Assembly (NCBI RefSeq): GCF_005938655.1
Contig: NZ_VCQT01000046.1
Span: 310,001 to 374,000 of the forward strand
Source: Alloalcanivorax gelatiniphagus
GTDB taxonomy: Bacteria; Pseudomonadota; Gammaproteobacteria; Pseudomonadales; Alcanivoracaceae
DNA: 64,000 nt
Direction: 5' to 3'
The position numbers and the translations under genes were made by a program. The notes beneath the pieces were generated by a model. It was not told where the DNA came from. It made no database searches and was given only the letters and a program-made list of their open reading frames with translations. Positions 16,904 to 28,514 of this stretch are shown here, in pieces; position 1 is the stretch's first letter; every line of letters starts with the position of its first letter.

Positions 16904-16934
16904 GCTTGTAGCTTGCGGCTTGAAGCTTGTAGCT
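16904..16934. repeat. Degenerate inverted copies of the heptamer array
   Basis: GCTTGTAGCTTGCGGCTTGA continues as AGCTTGTAGCT: four diverged units of the same heptamer in the opposite orientation. It could pair with the upstream array to make a long stem enclosing about 53 bases. It lies about 30 bp before the next gene and may affect its 5' leader. Confidence 0.7.
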
Positions 16935-16965
16935 CCCCTCCCGCCACTGATACGAGGACATCACC

Positions 16966-18123
16966 ATGCCCCTTCAACACCGCATCGCGCTGTTACCCGG
17001 CGACGGCATCGGCCCGGAGGTGATGGCGGTGGCCGAGGCGGTGTTGAAGACACTGATCCACGGCCACCGGCTGCCGCTGGAGTACGACGTTCTGCCCTGG
17101 CCGGCCACCGACTGGCATCGCCGCCATGGTGAGATGATGCCCGAGGACGCCCTGCAGCGCCTGCGCGCCTATGACGCCCTGCTGCTGGGCGCCCTGGGCG
17201 ACCCCGGCCCCCTCAACGACCCGGGCCGCTACCGGCTGCCGGACGGCGTCTCCCTGGCGCCGCTGCTGACCCTGCGCAAGGGCCTGAACCTGTGGGCCTG
17301 CGAGCGACCGGCCCGCTTCTACCCCGGCACCGTCCAGTACCTGGCCGATCCCCGCGCCCGGGACCTGGACATGCTGGTGATCCGTGAAAACAGCGAAGGC
17401 GAGTACGCCGGCCAGGGCGGCCGGCTGCGCGCCGGCACCCGCGACGAAATCGCCACGCAACTGGAAGTGTTCACCTACGCCGCCACCGAGCGGCTGATCC
17501 GCCATGCCTTCGAGCGCGCCCGGGCGCGCCGGGACGAACGGCAACAAACACAACGCCCGCGCACCTTCACCCTGCCCGATGGCGACACCCGCCAGGCCCA
17601 GGTGTGCCTGATCACCAAGCGCAATGCCCAGGCCTTCTGGGGCGATCTCTACGACCGGGTGTTCGAGGAGGTGGCGGCGGACTACCCGGACATCGCCACC
17701 CACCATGAACTGGTGGACGCCGCCGCCATGAAATTCGTGCAGGCCCCCTGGCGCTTCGACGTGGTGGTGGCCAGCAACCTGCACGGCGATATCCTCACCG
17801 ACCTGGCGGCGGTGCTGGCCGGCGGCCTGGGCGTGGCGCCCTCCGCCAACCTCGATCCTTCCGATCCGGACCAGCCCGCCCTGTTCGAGCCCACCCACGG
17901 CTCGGCGCCGGACATCGCCGGCCAGGGCGTGGCGGACCCCCGCGCCACCCTGTTCAGCCTGGCCCTGCTGCTGCACTGGCTGGGTGAAAAAAACGCGATT
18001 TTCTATGGCGCGGCGCGTCATTTGCATGAGACGCTGACAGCAGACCTGGCCGGAGAACATCCGGCAAGCGGCACCGATGCGGTCGGTGTGCGGATTCAAG
18101 GCGCCCTGGGCGGGAACCTGTAA
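16966..18123 (+). CDS. Isocitrate/isopropylmalate/tartrate dehydrogenase family protein
   Basis: 385 residues. It starts with the LLPGDGIGPEVMAVAEAVL motif of beta-decarboxylating dehydrogenases. The substrate arginine region (TLRKGLNLWACERP), the catalytic lysine/aspartate region (VDAAAMKFVQ), the metal site NLHGDILTDLAAVLAGGLG, and the NAD site FEPTHGSAPDIAGQG all follow in order. It resembles tartrate dehydrogenase/decarboxylase (TtuC) more than LeuB, and no leu genes are adjacent, so a role in 2-hydroxyacid degradation is more likely than leucine synthesis. The preferred substrate cannot be fixed from sequence alone. Confidence 0.85.
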   Translation: MPLQHRIALLPGDGIGPEVMAVAEAVLKTLIHGHRLPLEYDVLPWPATDWHRRHGEMMPEDALQRLRAYDALLLGALGDPGPLNDPGRYRLPDGVSLAPLLTLRKGLNLWACERPARFYPGTVQYLADPRARDLDMLVIRENSEGEYAGQGGRLRAGTRDEIATQLEVFTYAATERLIRHAFERARARRDERQQTQRPRTFTLPDGDTRQAQVCLITKRNAQAFWGDLYDRVFEEVAADYPDIATHHELVDAAAMKFVQAPWRFDVVVASNLHGDILTDLAAVLAGGLGVAPSANLDPSDPDQPALFEPTHGSAPDIAGQGVADPRATLFSLALLLHWLGEKNAIFYGAARHLHETLTADLAGEHPASGTDAVGVRIQGALGGNL

Positions 18124-18184
18124 ATCCGGTCTTTACGCAAGGCCGGCCTCCCCGCCCGGGTTCATGACGTGGGAGGAGCAAGCC

Positions 18185-19435
18185 ATGAATCACCTGTCTC
18201 CATTGCTGGTGCAATCCAGCGGGATTTGCGCGGAACGCGGCGAAGGAAGCTGGCTCTACGACGGTGAAGGTCGTCGCTGGCTGGACTTCACCTCCGGTAT
18301 CGGTGTCACCGCCACCGGCCATTGCCACCCCAAGGTGGTGGAAGCGGCGCAACGGCAGGTCGCCACCCTGGTACACGCCCAGTACACCACCGTGACCCAC
18401 CCCAATATGCTGCGGCTCACCGACCGCCTCTACGAGCACCTGCCGCGCTCGCTGGACGCGGTGGCGTTCGCCAATTCCGGCAGCGAGGCGGTGGAAACCG
18501 CCCTGCGGCTGGCCCGCCAGGCCACCGGCCGCCCCAACATCATCGCCTTCACCGGCGGCTTCCACGGCCGCACCCTGGCGGCGGCCTCGATGACCACCTC
18601 CACCACCAAGGTGCGCAGCGGCTGGCATCCGCTGATGGCCGGGGTCTGCTTCAGCCCGTTCCCGCACAGCTACCGCTACGGCTGGAGCGAGGAGGAAACC
18701 GTCGATTTCTGTCTGCGCGAGCTGGACCACCTGTTCCTGACCCAGACGCTGCCGACGGAAGTGGCCGCCATGATCATCGAACCGGTGCAGGGCGAATACG
18801 GCTACTACCCGGCGGGGGCACGGTTCATGCAAGGCCTGCGTGAGCGCTGCGACCGCCACGGCATTCTGCTGATCGCCGATGAAATCCAGGCCGGCTACGG
18901 CCGCACCGGCCGCTTCTGGAGCCATCAGCACTTCGACGTGCAGCCGGATCTGCTGGTCACCGCCAAGGGCCTGGCCAGCGGCTACCCGCTGTCGGCGGTG
19001 GCCGGCAGCCGCGCCCTGATGGCGGAAGGCTGGCCCGGCTCCCAGGGCGGCACCTACGGCGCCAACGCGGTGGCCTGCGCCGCCGCCCTGGCGACCCTGG
19101 ATGTGATCGAGCAGGAAGACCTGGTGGCCCGGGCCGCCGAGCATGGCGACCACCTGGCGCAACGGCTGGACGGTCTGAAAACCGAGTACGACTGCGTCGA
19201 CGAGGTACGCGGCATGGGCCTGATGCGTGGCATGGAAATCGGCCAGGGCCCGCGCCAGCCGGACGGCGAGCGCGCCGCCGCCCTGCTCAAGGCCGCCGAA
19301 CGCAACGGCCTGCTGCTGCTGCGCTGCGGCACCCACGGCCAGATCGTGCGCTGGCTGCCGCCGCTCACCGTCAGCCGTGAGGAAATCGACCGCGCCGTGG
19401 ACCTGTTCCGCGACGCCCTGGAGGACACCGCATGA
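18185..19435 (+). CDS. Class III aminotransferase (GabT-like)
   Basis: 416 residues from ATG at 18185, preceded by GGGAGGAG; an upstream in-frame start would overlap the preceding gene. PLP-fold landmarks are NSGSEAVETALRLAR, GGFHGRTLAAASMT, the cofactor aspartate in LLIADEIQAGYGRTG, and the Schiff-base lysine in VTAKGLASGYPLSAVAG. Such enzymes move amino groups from GABA, ornithine, beta-alanine or diamines to a keto acid. GabD nearby makes a GABA-type route plausible. The next gene overlaps its stop (ATGA). Confidence 0.88.
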   Translation: MNHLSPLLVQSSGICAERGEGSWLYDGEGRRWLDFTSGIGVTATGHCHPKVVEAAQRQVATLVHAQYTTVTHPNMLRLTDRLYEHLPRSLDAVAFANSGSEAVETALRLARQATGRPNIIAFTGGFHGRTLAAASMTTSTTKVRSGWHPLMAGVCFSPFPHSYRYGWSEEETVDFCLRELDHLFLTQTLPTEVAAMIIEPVQGEYGYYPAGARFMQGLRERCDRHGILLIADEIQAGYGRTGRFWSHQHFDVQPDLLVTAKGLASGYPLSAVAGSRALMAEGWPGSQGGTYGANAVACAAALATLDVIEQEDLVARAAEHGDHLAQRLDGLKTEYDCVDEVRGMGLMRGMEIGQGPRQPDGERAAALLKAAERNGLLLLRCGTHGQIVRWLPPLTVSREEIDRAVDLFRDALEDTA

Positions 19436-20400
19436 GTGACACCCGGGTGACCGTGCTGCTGGCGCCTGACGAACCGCCGCTGCCGGGCCTCAAGGCCCTG
19501 GAAGGCCAGGCCCGGGTGCGCCAGTTGCAGGGCGACGACGGCCTCGCCGAGGCGCTCGCCGACACCGATGTGCTGGTGGTCACCGACTTCCGGGTGGAGG
19601 CGCTGGAAGCGGCCTGGCCCGATCCCTGCCCGATCCGCTGGGTGCACGCCACCAGCGCCGGCGTGGACGCGCTGATGATCGCGCCGATCCGCGACGGCGA
19701 CTTTCCGGTGACCAACGCCGCCGGCATTTTCGACCGGGGCATCGCCGAGTACGTGCTGGGCGCGGTGCTGCTGTTTGCCAAGGACACTCTCACCAACCTT
19801 TCCCGGCAGCGCCAGCGCCGCTGGGACCACCGGGAAACCGCCCTGATCCGGGGCGCCCGCGCCCTGGTGGTGGGGGCCGGTTCCATTGGCCGGGAAGTGG
19901 CCACGGTGCTGGGCGCCGTGGGCATGGACCTGATCGGCACCGCCCGCCGGCCCCGGGACGACGACCCGGCATTTTCGCGGGTGTACGGCCAGGAGGAGCT
20001 GCCGGCGCTGCTCGGTGACGCCGACTACGTGATCGTCACCGCGCCACTGACTCCGGACACCGAAGGGCTGTTCGACCACGACCACTTTCTGCGCATGAAG
20101 CCCGGCGCGGTGTTCATCAACGTGGGGCGCGGCGCCATCGTCCGCACCAAGGCGCTGATGGATGCCCTGGACGGCCACCTGGCCGGCGCCGCCCTGGACG
20201 TATTCGAACAGGAACCCCTGCCGGCGGACCACCCGCTGTGGGGCTTCGACAATGTGATGCTTTCCGCTCATATGGCCGGCGACTTTATCGGTTGGCGCCG
20301 GGCCCTGGGTGAGCAGTTCGTGGACAACTTCAACCGCTGGCGGCTCGGCGAGCCGCTGGCTAACCCGGTGGACACGGCGCGCGGATATGGACGCCGTTGA
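19432..20400 (+). CDS. D-2-hydroxyacid dehydrogenase (glyoxylate/hydroxypyruvate reductase-like)
   Basis: 322 residues. The NAD-binding motif GAGSIGREVATVLGAVGMDL is central. Catalytic residues typical of the family are present: arginine in FINVGRGAIV, glutamate in LDVFEQEPLP and histidine in VMLSAHMAGD. It is GhrA-like in size and reduces a 2-keto acid to the D-hydroxy acid or the reverse. The start overlaps the aminotransferase stop by four bases, so the two are probably co-translated; it may process the keto product of a neighbouring aminotransferase. Confidence 0.87.
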   Translation: MSDTRVTVLLAPDEPPLPGLKALEGQARVRQLQGDDGLAEALADTDVLVVTDFRVEALEAAWPDPCPIRWVHATSAGVDALMIAPIRDGDFPVTNAAGIFDRGIAEYVLGAVLLFAKDTLTNLSRQRQRRWDHRETALIRGARALVVGAGSIGREVATVLGAVGMDLIGTARRPRDDDPAFSRVYGQEELPALLGDADYVIVTAPLTPDTEGLFDHDHFLRMKPGAVFINVGRGAIVRTKALMDALDGHLAGAALDVFEQEPLPADHPLWGFDNVMLSAHMAGDFIGWRRALGEQFVDNFNRWRLGEPLANPVDTARGYGRR

Positions 20401-20415
20401 AGGAGGAGAAAAGCC

Positions 20416-21834
20416 ATGGCCGAAGATATCAGGGCACTCACCGCCACGGCGCTGAAACGCGCCTTCGAAAGCGGCGAACTGTCGCCGGTGGAGGTGGCCG
20501 CCGGCCTGCTTGACCATGTGCAGCATAACGATCACAGCATCAATGCCTGGTGCCTGATCGACCGGGAAACCACCCTGGCCGAGGCCGGCGCCGCCGAAGC
20601 GCGCTACCGCAAGGGTGAACCCCTGGGCCTGCTGGACGGCATCCCGGTGGCGGTAAAGGACGTGTTCCTCACCCCCATGTGGCCCACCGTCAAGGGCTCG
20701 CGCACCATCGACCCGCAAAGCACCTTGAACAAGCGCTCGCCGGCGGTGGCGGCGCTGGAGCGCCACGGCTATGTGCCCCTGGGCAAGACCACCACGCCGG
20801 AGTTCGGCTGGAAGGGCATCACCGACAGTCCTATGTGCGGACCCACCAACAACCCCTGGAACCCGGAGAAAACCGCCGGCGGTTCCAGCGGCGGCTCGGC
20901 GGCGGCGGTGTCGGCGGGCATGGCGCCGCTGGCCCTGGGCACCGACGCCGGCGGTTCGATCCGCATTCCCGCCGCCTTCTGCGGCATCGTCGGCCACAAG
21001 CCCACCTTCGGCGAAGTGCCGCACTGGCCGGCCAGCCCCTTCGGCACCCTGGCCCACGCCGGGCCCATGACCCGCACGGTCGAGGACTGCGCCCTGATGA
21101 TGCAGGTGCTCACCGAGGCGGACAGCCGTGATTCCCAGGCGGCGCCGCGCCGCCAGGTGGATTATCTGGCCGCCCTGCCCGGTGACCTGAAGGGCCTGCG
21201 CATCGCCTACAGCAACAACCTGGGCTATGTGGACGTGGACCCGGAGATCGAGCGGGCCACCGCCGACGCCATGGCGGTGTTCCGCGACCTGGGCGCCACC
21301 GTGGTGGAAGTGGACCCGGGCTTCAGCAATCCCCTGGCCGCCTTCGGCCATCTGTTCTATGGCGGCGCCGCCAATGCCTGCCGGGACCTGGGACCACGCA
21401 GCCGGGCACAGATGGACCCGGGGCTGGTGCAGGTGGTGGAAAAGGCCGAGAAGCTGTCGATGCTGGATTATCTGGCGGCGGTCAATGAGCGCATGGCGCT
21501 GTCGGAGCGGATGGCGGTGTTCCATCAGAAGTACGACCTGCTGCTCACCCCCACCTTGCCGATCACCGCCTTCGACACCAACCGGGAGGTGCCCCGGGAC
21601 TGGCCCAACACCCGCTGGCCCACCTGGACGCCCTTCACCTACCCGTTCAACCTGACCGGCCAGCCGGCCCTGTCGCTGCCCCTGGGGCTGGCCTCCGACG
21701 GCCTGCCCATGGGCCTGCAGATCGTCGGCCGGCGCTTCCAGGACGAGCTGGTGCTCAAGGCCGGCCATCAGTTCGAACAAACCCGGCCGTTTACCGGCCG
21801 CCCACCGTTGGCCACCGCCGGCCGGGAGGCGTGA
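20416..21834 (+). CDS. Amidase-signature family amidase
   Basis: 472 residues. The Ser-cisSer-Lys triad can be placed: Lys81 in IPVAVKDVF, Ser157 in TAGGSSGGSAAAV and Ser181 in TDAGGSIRIPAAF. The spacings fit characterised amidases. The ribosome site is GGAGGAG. It hydrolyses an amide to acid plus ammonia; in this operon it may release an amino acid or acid from an amide for the aminotransferases. It is not GatA, since gatB/gatC are absent and the context is catabolic. Confidence 0.9.
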   Translation: MAEDIRALTATALKRAFESGELSPVEVAAGLLDHVQHNDHSINAWCLIDRETTLAEAGAAEARYRKGEPLGLLDGIPVAVKDVFLTPMWPTVKGSRTIDPQSTLNKRSPAVAALERHGYVPLGKTTTPEFGWKGITDSPMCGPTNNPWNPEKTAGGSSGGSAAAVSAGMAPLALGTDAGGSIRIPAAFCGIVGHKPTFGEVPHWPASPFGTLAHAGPMTRTVEDCALMMQVLTEADSRDSQAAPRRQVDYLAALPGDLKGLRIAYSNNLGYVDVDPEIERATADAMAVFRDLGATVVEVDPGFSNPLAAFGHLFYGGAANACRDLGPRSRAQMDPGLVQVVEKAEKLSMLDYLAAVNERMALSERMAVFHQKYDLLLTPTLPITAFDTNREVPRDWPNTRWPTWTPFTYPFNLTGQPALSLPLGLASDGLPMGLQIVGRRFQDELVLKAGHQFEQTRPFTGRPPLATAGREA

Positions 21835-21836
21835 CC

Positions 21837-23039
21837 ATGAGCAACATCAATCTGGACACCGACTTCTACGAAACCGAGGACCCGATCTGGAACCCGGCGC
21901 TGCTCACCATTCCGGTGCCGGGCATCCGTCGCATGGTCAACCTGGCGGCGACCATGGACGATGTGATCCATCTGTCCATCGGCCAGCCGGACCTGAAGCC
22001 GCCGGAACATGTGGTGCAGGCCACGGTGGACGCCCTGCAGGCGGGCCAGACTGGCTACACCATGGACGCCGGCCTGCCGGAACTGCTGGAGGCCCTGGCC
22101 GAGTACTACGGGGAGCGCTATAACCGCACCCTGGTGCCGGAAAACATCATGATCACCACCGGCGCCACCGAGGCCATCTATCTGGCGCTCACCGCCACCT
22201 CGGCGCCGGGCCGCGAGTTCATCGTGCCGGAGCCGTCGTTCATGCTGTACGCGCCGCTGATCCGCATGAACGGCGGCGTGGTCAAGACCATCCCCACCCG
22301 CGCCGAGAACCAGCACCAGCTCGATCCCCAGGAAGTGATCGACGCCATCGGCGCCAATACCTACGCCATCGTGCTGAACTCACCCAGTAACCCCACCGGC
22401 ACCGTCTATCCCCGGGAAACCGTGGAGGCGATTGTCCAGGAGGCGGCCTACCGGGGGGTCTATGTGATCAGCGACGAGGTCTATGACCATCTGCTCTATG
22501 ACGGCCGGGAATACCCCAGCGTGCTGTCATGCTGCTCGGACCTGGACCACGTCATGGTGGTCTCCAGCTTTTCCAAGACCTTCAGCATGGCGGGCATGCG
22601 CATTGGCTGGCTGATGGCCAGCCAGGGGGCGATCAAGAAACTGCGCCGCTACCATATGTTCACCACCACGGTGGCGAACACGCCCTGCCAATGGGCCGGG
22701 GTGGCCGCCCTGCGCGGCGACCGCACCTTTATCGACGATATGCTCACCGAGTATCAGCGTCGCCGGGACCGGCTGGTGGACCTGGTGGAACAGACCCCGC
22801 ACCTGACCGGCTACCGGCCGGACGGCGCCTTCTACCTGTTCCCGTCGCTGCCCGAAGGGGTCAACGGCGGCAATGTGGCGCTGAAACTGCTGCGAGAAAC
22901 CGGGGTGTGCACGGTGGCCGGGGAGACCTTCGGCGACAGCTGCGCCAACGCGCTGCGCATCAGCTATTCCACCTCCCTGGATCAGATCGAGGCGGCGTTC
23001 GAGCGCATCATTCCGTGGATGGAAAAGCAGGACTGGTAG
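21837..23039 (+). CDS. Class I/II pyridoxal-phosphate aminotransferase
   Basis: 400 residues from ATG at 21837, eight bases after GGGAGG; a GTG at 21831 is less well placed. Fold type I landmarks: ATEAIYLALTA, the cofactor-binding LNSPSNPTGTVYP, the aspartate in VISDEVYDHLLYDG and the Schiff-base lysine in SSFSKTFSMAGMRIGW. Substrate class (aspartate, aromatic or alanine-type) cannot be decided. It is the last gene of the run, followed by a REP pair. Confidence 0.88.
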   Translation: MSNINLDTDFYETEDPIWNPALLTIPVPGIRRMVNLAATMDDVIHLSIGQPDLKPPEHVVQATVDALQAGQTGYTMDAGLPELLEALAEYYGERYNRTLVPENIMITTGATEAIYLALTATSAPGREFIVPEPSFMLYAPLIRMNGGVVKTIPTRAENQHQLDPQEVIDAIGANTYAIVLNSPSNPTGTVYPRETVEAIVQEAAYRGVYVISDEVYDHLLYDGREYPSVLSCCSDLDHVMVVSSFSKTFSMAGMRIGWLMASQGAIKKLRRYHMFTTTVANTPCQWAGVAALRGDRTFIDDMLTEYQRRRDRLVDLVEQTPHLTGYRPDGAFYLFPSLPEGVNGGNVALKLLRETGVCTVAGETFGDSCANALRISYSTSLDQIEAAFERIIPWMEKQDW

Positions 23040-23057
23040 GAAAGGAAAGGAGACCGC

Positions 23058-23134
23058 CGTAGGAGCGGCTGGGAGGCATTCCGCTTCAGCCGCGATCGGG
23101 TCAGACGGTGATCGCGGCTGAAGCCGCTCCTACG
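23058..23134. repeat. Paired REP palindromes with an interrupted left arm
   Basis: The right arm 23110-23134 is the complete REP core. The left arm (23058-23097) is split by 15 extra bases (GGGAGGCATTCCGCT) between GTAGGAGCGGCT and TCAGCCGCGATC. The pair lies between converging aminotransferase and secF genes and could end transcription from both sides. Confidence 0.8.
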
Positions 23135-23156
23135 ACAGAGTGGGCGGGGCCCGCCC

Positions 23157-24080
23157 TCAGGGCATCTCGTCGATTTCTTCCTTCTCGGGGATCAGGAAAT
23201 CTTCCTTGGAAACGCCCAGGGTGAACAGCAGGTTGGCGACCACATAGATGGACGAATAGGTACCCACGAAAATACCCACCAGCAGCGCCTCGGAGAAGGC
23301 CCGCATCACCTCGCCGCCGAAGAAGAACAGCGCCACCAGCACCAGCATGGTGGTGAATGAAGTGTTGATGGTACGGGTCAGCGTCTCGTTGATGGCGCCG
23401 TTGACGATCACATGGGGATCGGTTTCCCGGGTGTTGCGGAAGTTCTCGCGGATGCGGTCGGCGACCACGATGGAATCGTTCAGCGAGTAACCGATCAGCG
23501 CCAGCACCGCCGCCAGCACCGTCAGGTCGAACGGCCAGCGCAGCAGCGAGAACAGCCCCAGCACGATGATCACGTCGTGGAGCAGCGCCGCCACCGTGGC
23601 GATACCGAATTTGTTGGTGAAGCGGAACCACACGTACACCAGCATCAGCCCCAGGGCCATCAGCAGCGCCAGGCCGGACTGGTCACGCAGTTCATCACCC
23701 ACCTGGGGGCCGACGAATTCCACCTGCTTGAGCTGCAGCTCCCCGACCTTGCCTTCCAGGGTCTGGAACACCCGTTGCCCGACCTGATCCGCCTCGATGC
23801 CCTCCTGGGGCGGCACGCGGATGCTGAGATCCCGCGACGAGCCGTATTGCTGCACCACCGCGTCCTCGAAACCGGCCTGCTCCAGGGTCTGGCGGGCCTT
23901 GGCGATGTCGATGTCGGTGCTGCTTTCCACCACCACGTTGGTGCCGCCGGTGAAATCCAGGCCCAGATTCAGGCCCCGGGTGGCGAGCAGGATGATGGAG
24001 CCGATCACCAGGCAGATCGACATGATGCCGAGTACCTTGCGCGCCCCCATGAAGTTGATCATTTTCTTGCTCCCGGACAT
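23157..24080 (-). CDS. secF: Protein translocase subunit SecF
   Basis: 307 residues from ATG at 24080 (a GTG six bases upstream is less likely). The first transmembrane helix is followed by the family motif GLNLGLDFTGGTNVVVE, a periplasmic domain and a five-helix block with DSIVVADRIRENFRNT. With SecD it uses the proton gradient to drive late steps of Sec export at the inner membrane. It lies 7 bp downstream of secD. Confidence 0.96.
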   Translation of the reverse strand: MSGSKKMINFMGARKVLGIMSICLVIGSIILLATRGLNLGLDFTGGTNVVVESSTDIDIAKARQTLEQAGFEDAVVQQYGSSRDLSIRVPPQEGIEADQVGQRVFQTLEGKVGELQLKQVEFVGPQVGDELRDQSGLALLMALGLMLVYVWFRFTNKFGIATVAALLHDVIIVLGLFSLLRWPFDLTVLAAVLALIGYSLNDSIVVADRIRENFRNTRETDPHVIVNGAINETLTRTINTSFTTMLVLVALFFFGGEVMRAFSEALLVGIFVGTYSSIYVVANLLFTLGVSKEDFLIPEKEEIDEMP

Positions 24081-24087
24081 AACCACC

Positions 24088-25968
24088 TCAGATGCTCAGT
24101 TTGGACGGCGCGCGAGCGCCGCGACCATAGGTCATTTCCACCAGCGCACGGGTGCCGATGATGGCCGTGAACATGGACGAGAGAATGCCGATGAACAGTG
24201 TCACGGCGAAGCCCTGCACCGAGCCGGTACCGGCGGAGAACAGGATCACGGCAACGATCATGGTGGTGATGTTGGCGTCCAGAATGGTGGTGAAGGCGCG
24301 GTTGTAGCCTTCATCGATGGCCTCACGGGGACGGCGCCCGTTGCGCAGTTCCTCGCGGATGCGTTCGTAGATCAGCACGTTGGCGTCCACCGCCATACCC
24401 ACCGTCAGCACGATACCGGCGATGCCCGGCAGGGTCAGGGTAGCGCCCGGGATCAGTGACATAACACCGACGATGATCACCAGGTTACCGAGCAGGGCGA
24501 TATTGGCGAAGATGCCAAAAACCTTGTACCACAGCAGCATGAACACCAGCACCAGGGCCATGCCCAGCACCATGGACTTGAGGCCCGCTTCGATGTTCTC
24601 GCGGCCCAGGCTCGGGCCGATGGTGCGTTCCTCGACGATGGTCACCGGCGCCGCCAGCGAACCGGCGCGCAGCAACAGCGCCAGCTCGGAAGCCTCCGCC
24701 GGGCTGTCCAGGCCGGTGATGCGGAAGCGGCTGCCCAGGGTATCCTGGATGGTGGCCACGTTGATCACATAGCGGTCGGTGGTGCTTTCCGGCACCTGGC
24801 GGCGCTCGCCGTTCTCGTCCTCGACGGTCTTCATGTCCGTCTTGGTTTCGATGAACAGCACCGCCATCGGGTTGCCCACGTTCTTGGAGGTCACCCGCTG
24901 CATGCTGCGGGCACCGGTGGAGTCCAGCTCCACGTTGACCTGGGGCGTGCCGCTCTGCTGATCGAAGCCCATCTGCGCGTTGGTGACCTGATCGCCGGTG
25001 GCGATCTTGGATTTCTCCAGAATCACCGGCCGGTTGTTCTGATCACGGAACGGGAAAATCTCGGTGCCCGGGGGGGCGATGCCGGTGGCGGCCCGCTGGG
25101 CGGAATACTGATCCGCCACCAGACGGAATTCCAGGGTGGCGGTGCGGCCCAGAATACGCCGCGCCTGGGAGGCGTCCTGCACGCCCGGCAACTGCACCAC
25201 GATGCGGTCGGCGCCCTGGCGCTGCACCACCGCCTCGGCCACGCCCAGCTCGTTGACCCGGTTGTTGAGGGCGGTGCGGTTCTGCTCCACCGCGTAGTCC
25301 TGCAGTTCTTCCAGGGTCGAGGCGTTCAGGGTCAGCGTCAGGCGAGGGGTTTCCTCGGCCTGGTTCAGGGTGAACTCCGGCAGCGCCTTGCGCAGCGGCG
25401 CCCGGGCCGCGTCGGCGGCCACCTGGTCATCGAAGGTGGCCACCAGCTTGCGGCCGTCGATGGCCACATCGCGGTAGCGGATGCCCTCGTCGCGCAGCGC
25501 CATCTTGGCCTGGCCGGACCAGGCTTCCATGCGCTGCCCGATCACCGTTTCCATGTCCACCTGCAGCAGGAAATGCACCCCGCCGCGCAGGTCGAGACCC
25601 AGGTTCATGGGCGACGCGCCCACCGCGCGCAACCACTGCGGCGTGGTGGGGGCCAGGTTGAGGGCCACCACATAGTCGTCGCCGAGGCGGTCACTGATCA
25701 GTTGCCGTGCCCGCAGCTGGTCGTTGGTGCTGTCCAGCCTTACCAGCCAGGAAGTGTTAACGGTCTCGCCCGGGCCATGTTCCATGCCGGCCTGGTCCAG
25801 GGTCTCGGCCACCTGACGGCGTACCGACGCGGGCACTTCCTCACCGGCGGCATTGGCGCTGATCTGGACGGCGGGCACATCCGGAAAGATGTTCGGCAGG
25901 GCGTACAGGCCGCACCCCAAAAGCACGGCCAACAACAGAAAAAACTTCCAACGCGGATAGCGGGTCAT
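24088..25968 (-). CDS. secD: Protein translocase subunit SecD
   Basis: 626 residues. An N-terminal helix is followed by the periplasmic region with MNLGLDLRGGVHFLLQVDM, then ALNNRVNELGVAEAVVQRQG and a C-terminal block of helices containing VDANVLIYERIREELRNG. This is the standard SecD layout. It pairs with SecF, and upstream YajC completes the conserved yajC-secD-secF order. Confidence 0.97.
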   Translation of the reverse strand: MTRYPRWKFFLLLAVLLGCGLYALPNIFPDVPAVQISANAAGEEVPASVRRQVAETLDQAGMEHGPGETVNTSWLVRLDSTNDQLRARQLISDRLGDDYVVALNLAPTTPQWLRAVGASPMNLGLDLRGGVHFLLQVDMETVIGQRMEAWSGQAKMALRDEGIRYRDVAIDGRKLVATFDDQVAADAARAPLRKALPEFTLNQAEETPRLTLTLNASTLEELQDYAVEQNRTALNNRVNELGVAEAVVQRQGADRIVVQLPGVQDASQARRILGRTATLEFRLVADQYSAQRAATGIAPPGTEIFPFRDQNNRPVILEKSKIATGDQVTNAQMGFDQQSGTPQVNVELDSTGARSMQRVTSKNVGNPMAVLFIETKTDMKTVEDENGERRQVPESTTDRYVINVATIQDTLGSRFRITGLDSPAEASELALLLRAGSLAAPVTIVEERTIGPSLGRENIEAGLKSMVLGMALVLVFMLLWYKVFGIFANIALLGNLVIIVGVMSLIPGATLTLPGIAGIVLTVGMAVDANVLIYERIREELRNGRRPREAIDEGYNRAFTTILDANITTMIVAVILFSAGTGSVQGFAVTLFIGILSSMFTAIIGTRALVEMTYGRGARAPSKLSI

Positions 25969-25979
25969 AAGGCGTTACT

Positions 25980-26309
25980 TCAAATTGATTTGATGGTGCC
26001 CTTGGGCAGCGTGGCCTGGACACTCTGTTTTTGCAGCTTGATTTCCAGATTGTTGGCGATCTCGAGCACCACGAAGTCATCGGTGACCTTGGTGACGCGG
26101 CCGAGGATGCCGCCACTGGTCATCACTTCGTCGCCTTTATTCAGGCTCTGCACCAGATTCTTGTGCTCTTTGGCGCGCTTTTGCTGGGGGCGGATCAGGA
26201 AGAAGTAGAACACCACCACCATTACCACCAGCATGATCAGCTCAATGCCACCGCCGCCGGGTGCGGCGCCGCCAGCCTGAGCGTGGGCGGGAGAAATCAA
26301 CCAATTCAT
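25980..26309 (-). CDS. yajC: Sec translocon accessory protein YajC
   Basis: 109 residues. A single transmembrane helix (IMLVVMVVVFYFFLIRPQQ, about residues 25-43) precedes a short cytoplasmic beta domain with GDEVMTSGGILGRVTKV, both diagnostic of YajC. It joins SecDF at the inner membrane. Conserved position between tgt and secD. Confidence 0.95.
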   Translation of the reverse strand: MNWLISPAHAQAGGAAPGGGGIELIMLVVMVVVFYFFLIRPQQKRAKEHKNLVQSLNKGDEVMTSGGILGRVTKVTDDFVVLEIANNLEIKLQKQSVQATLPKGTIKSI

Positions 26310-26333
26310 TTACGTTACTCCACGTTATCGTCG

Positions 26334-28504
<2,171 letters not shown>

Positions 28505-28514
28505 GGAACCGTCC

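Noticed and set aside
19054-21780. A 908-codon minus-strand open frame opposite the aminotransferase, dehydrogenase and amidase genes
   Set aside because: Same antisense character; three intact catabolic genes on the other strand explain the openness.
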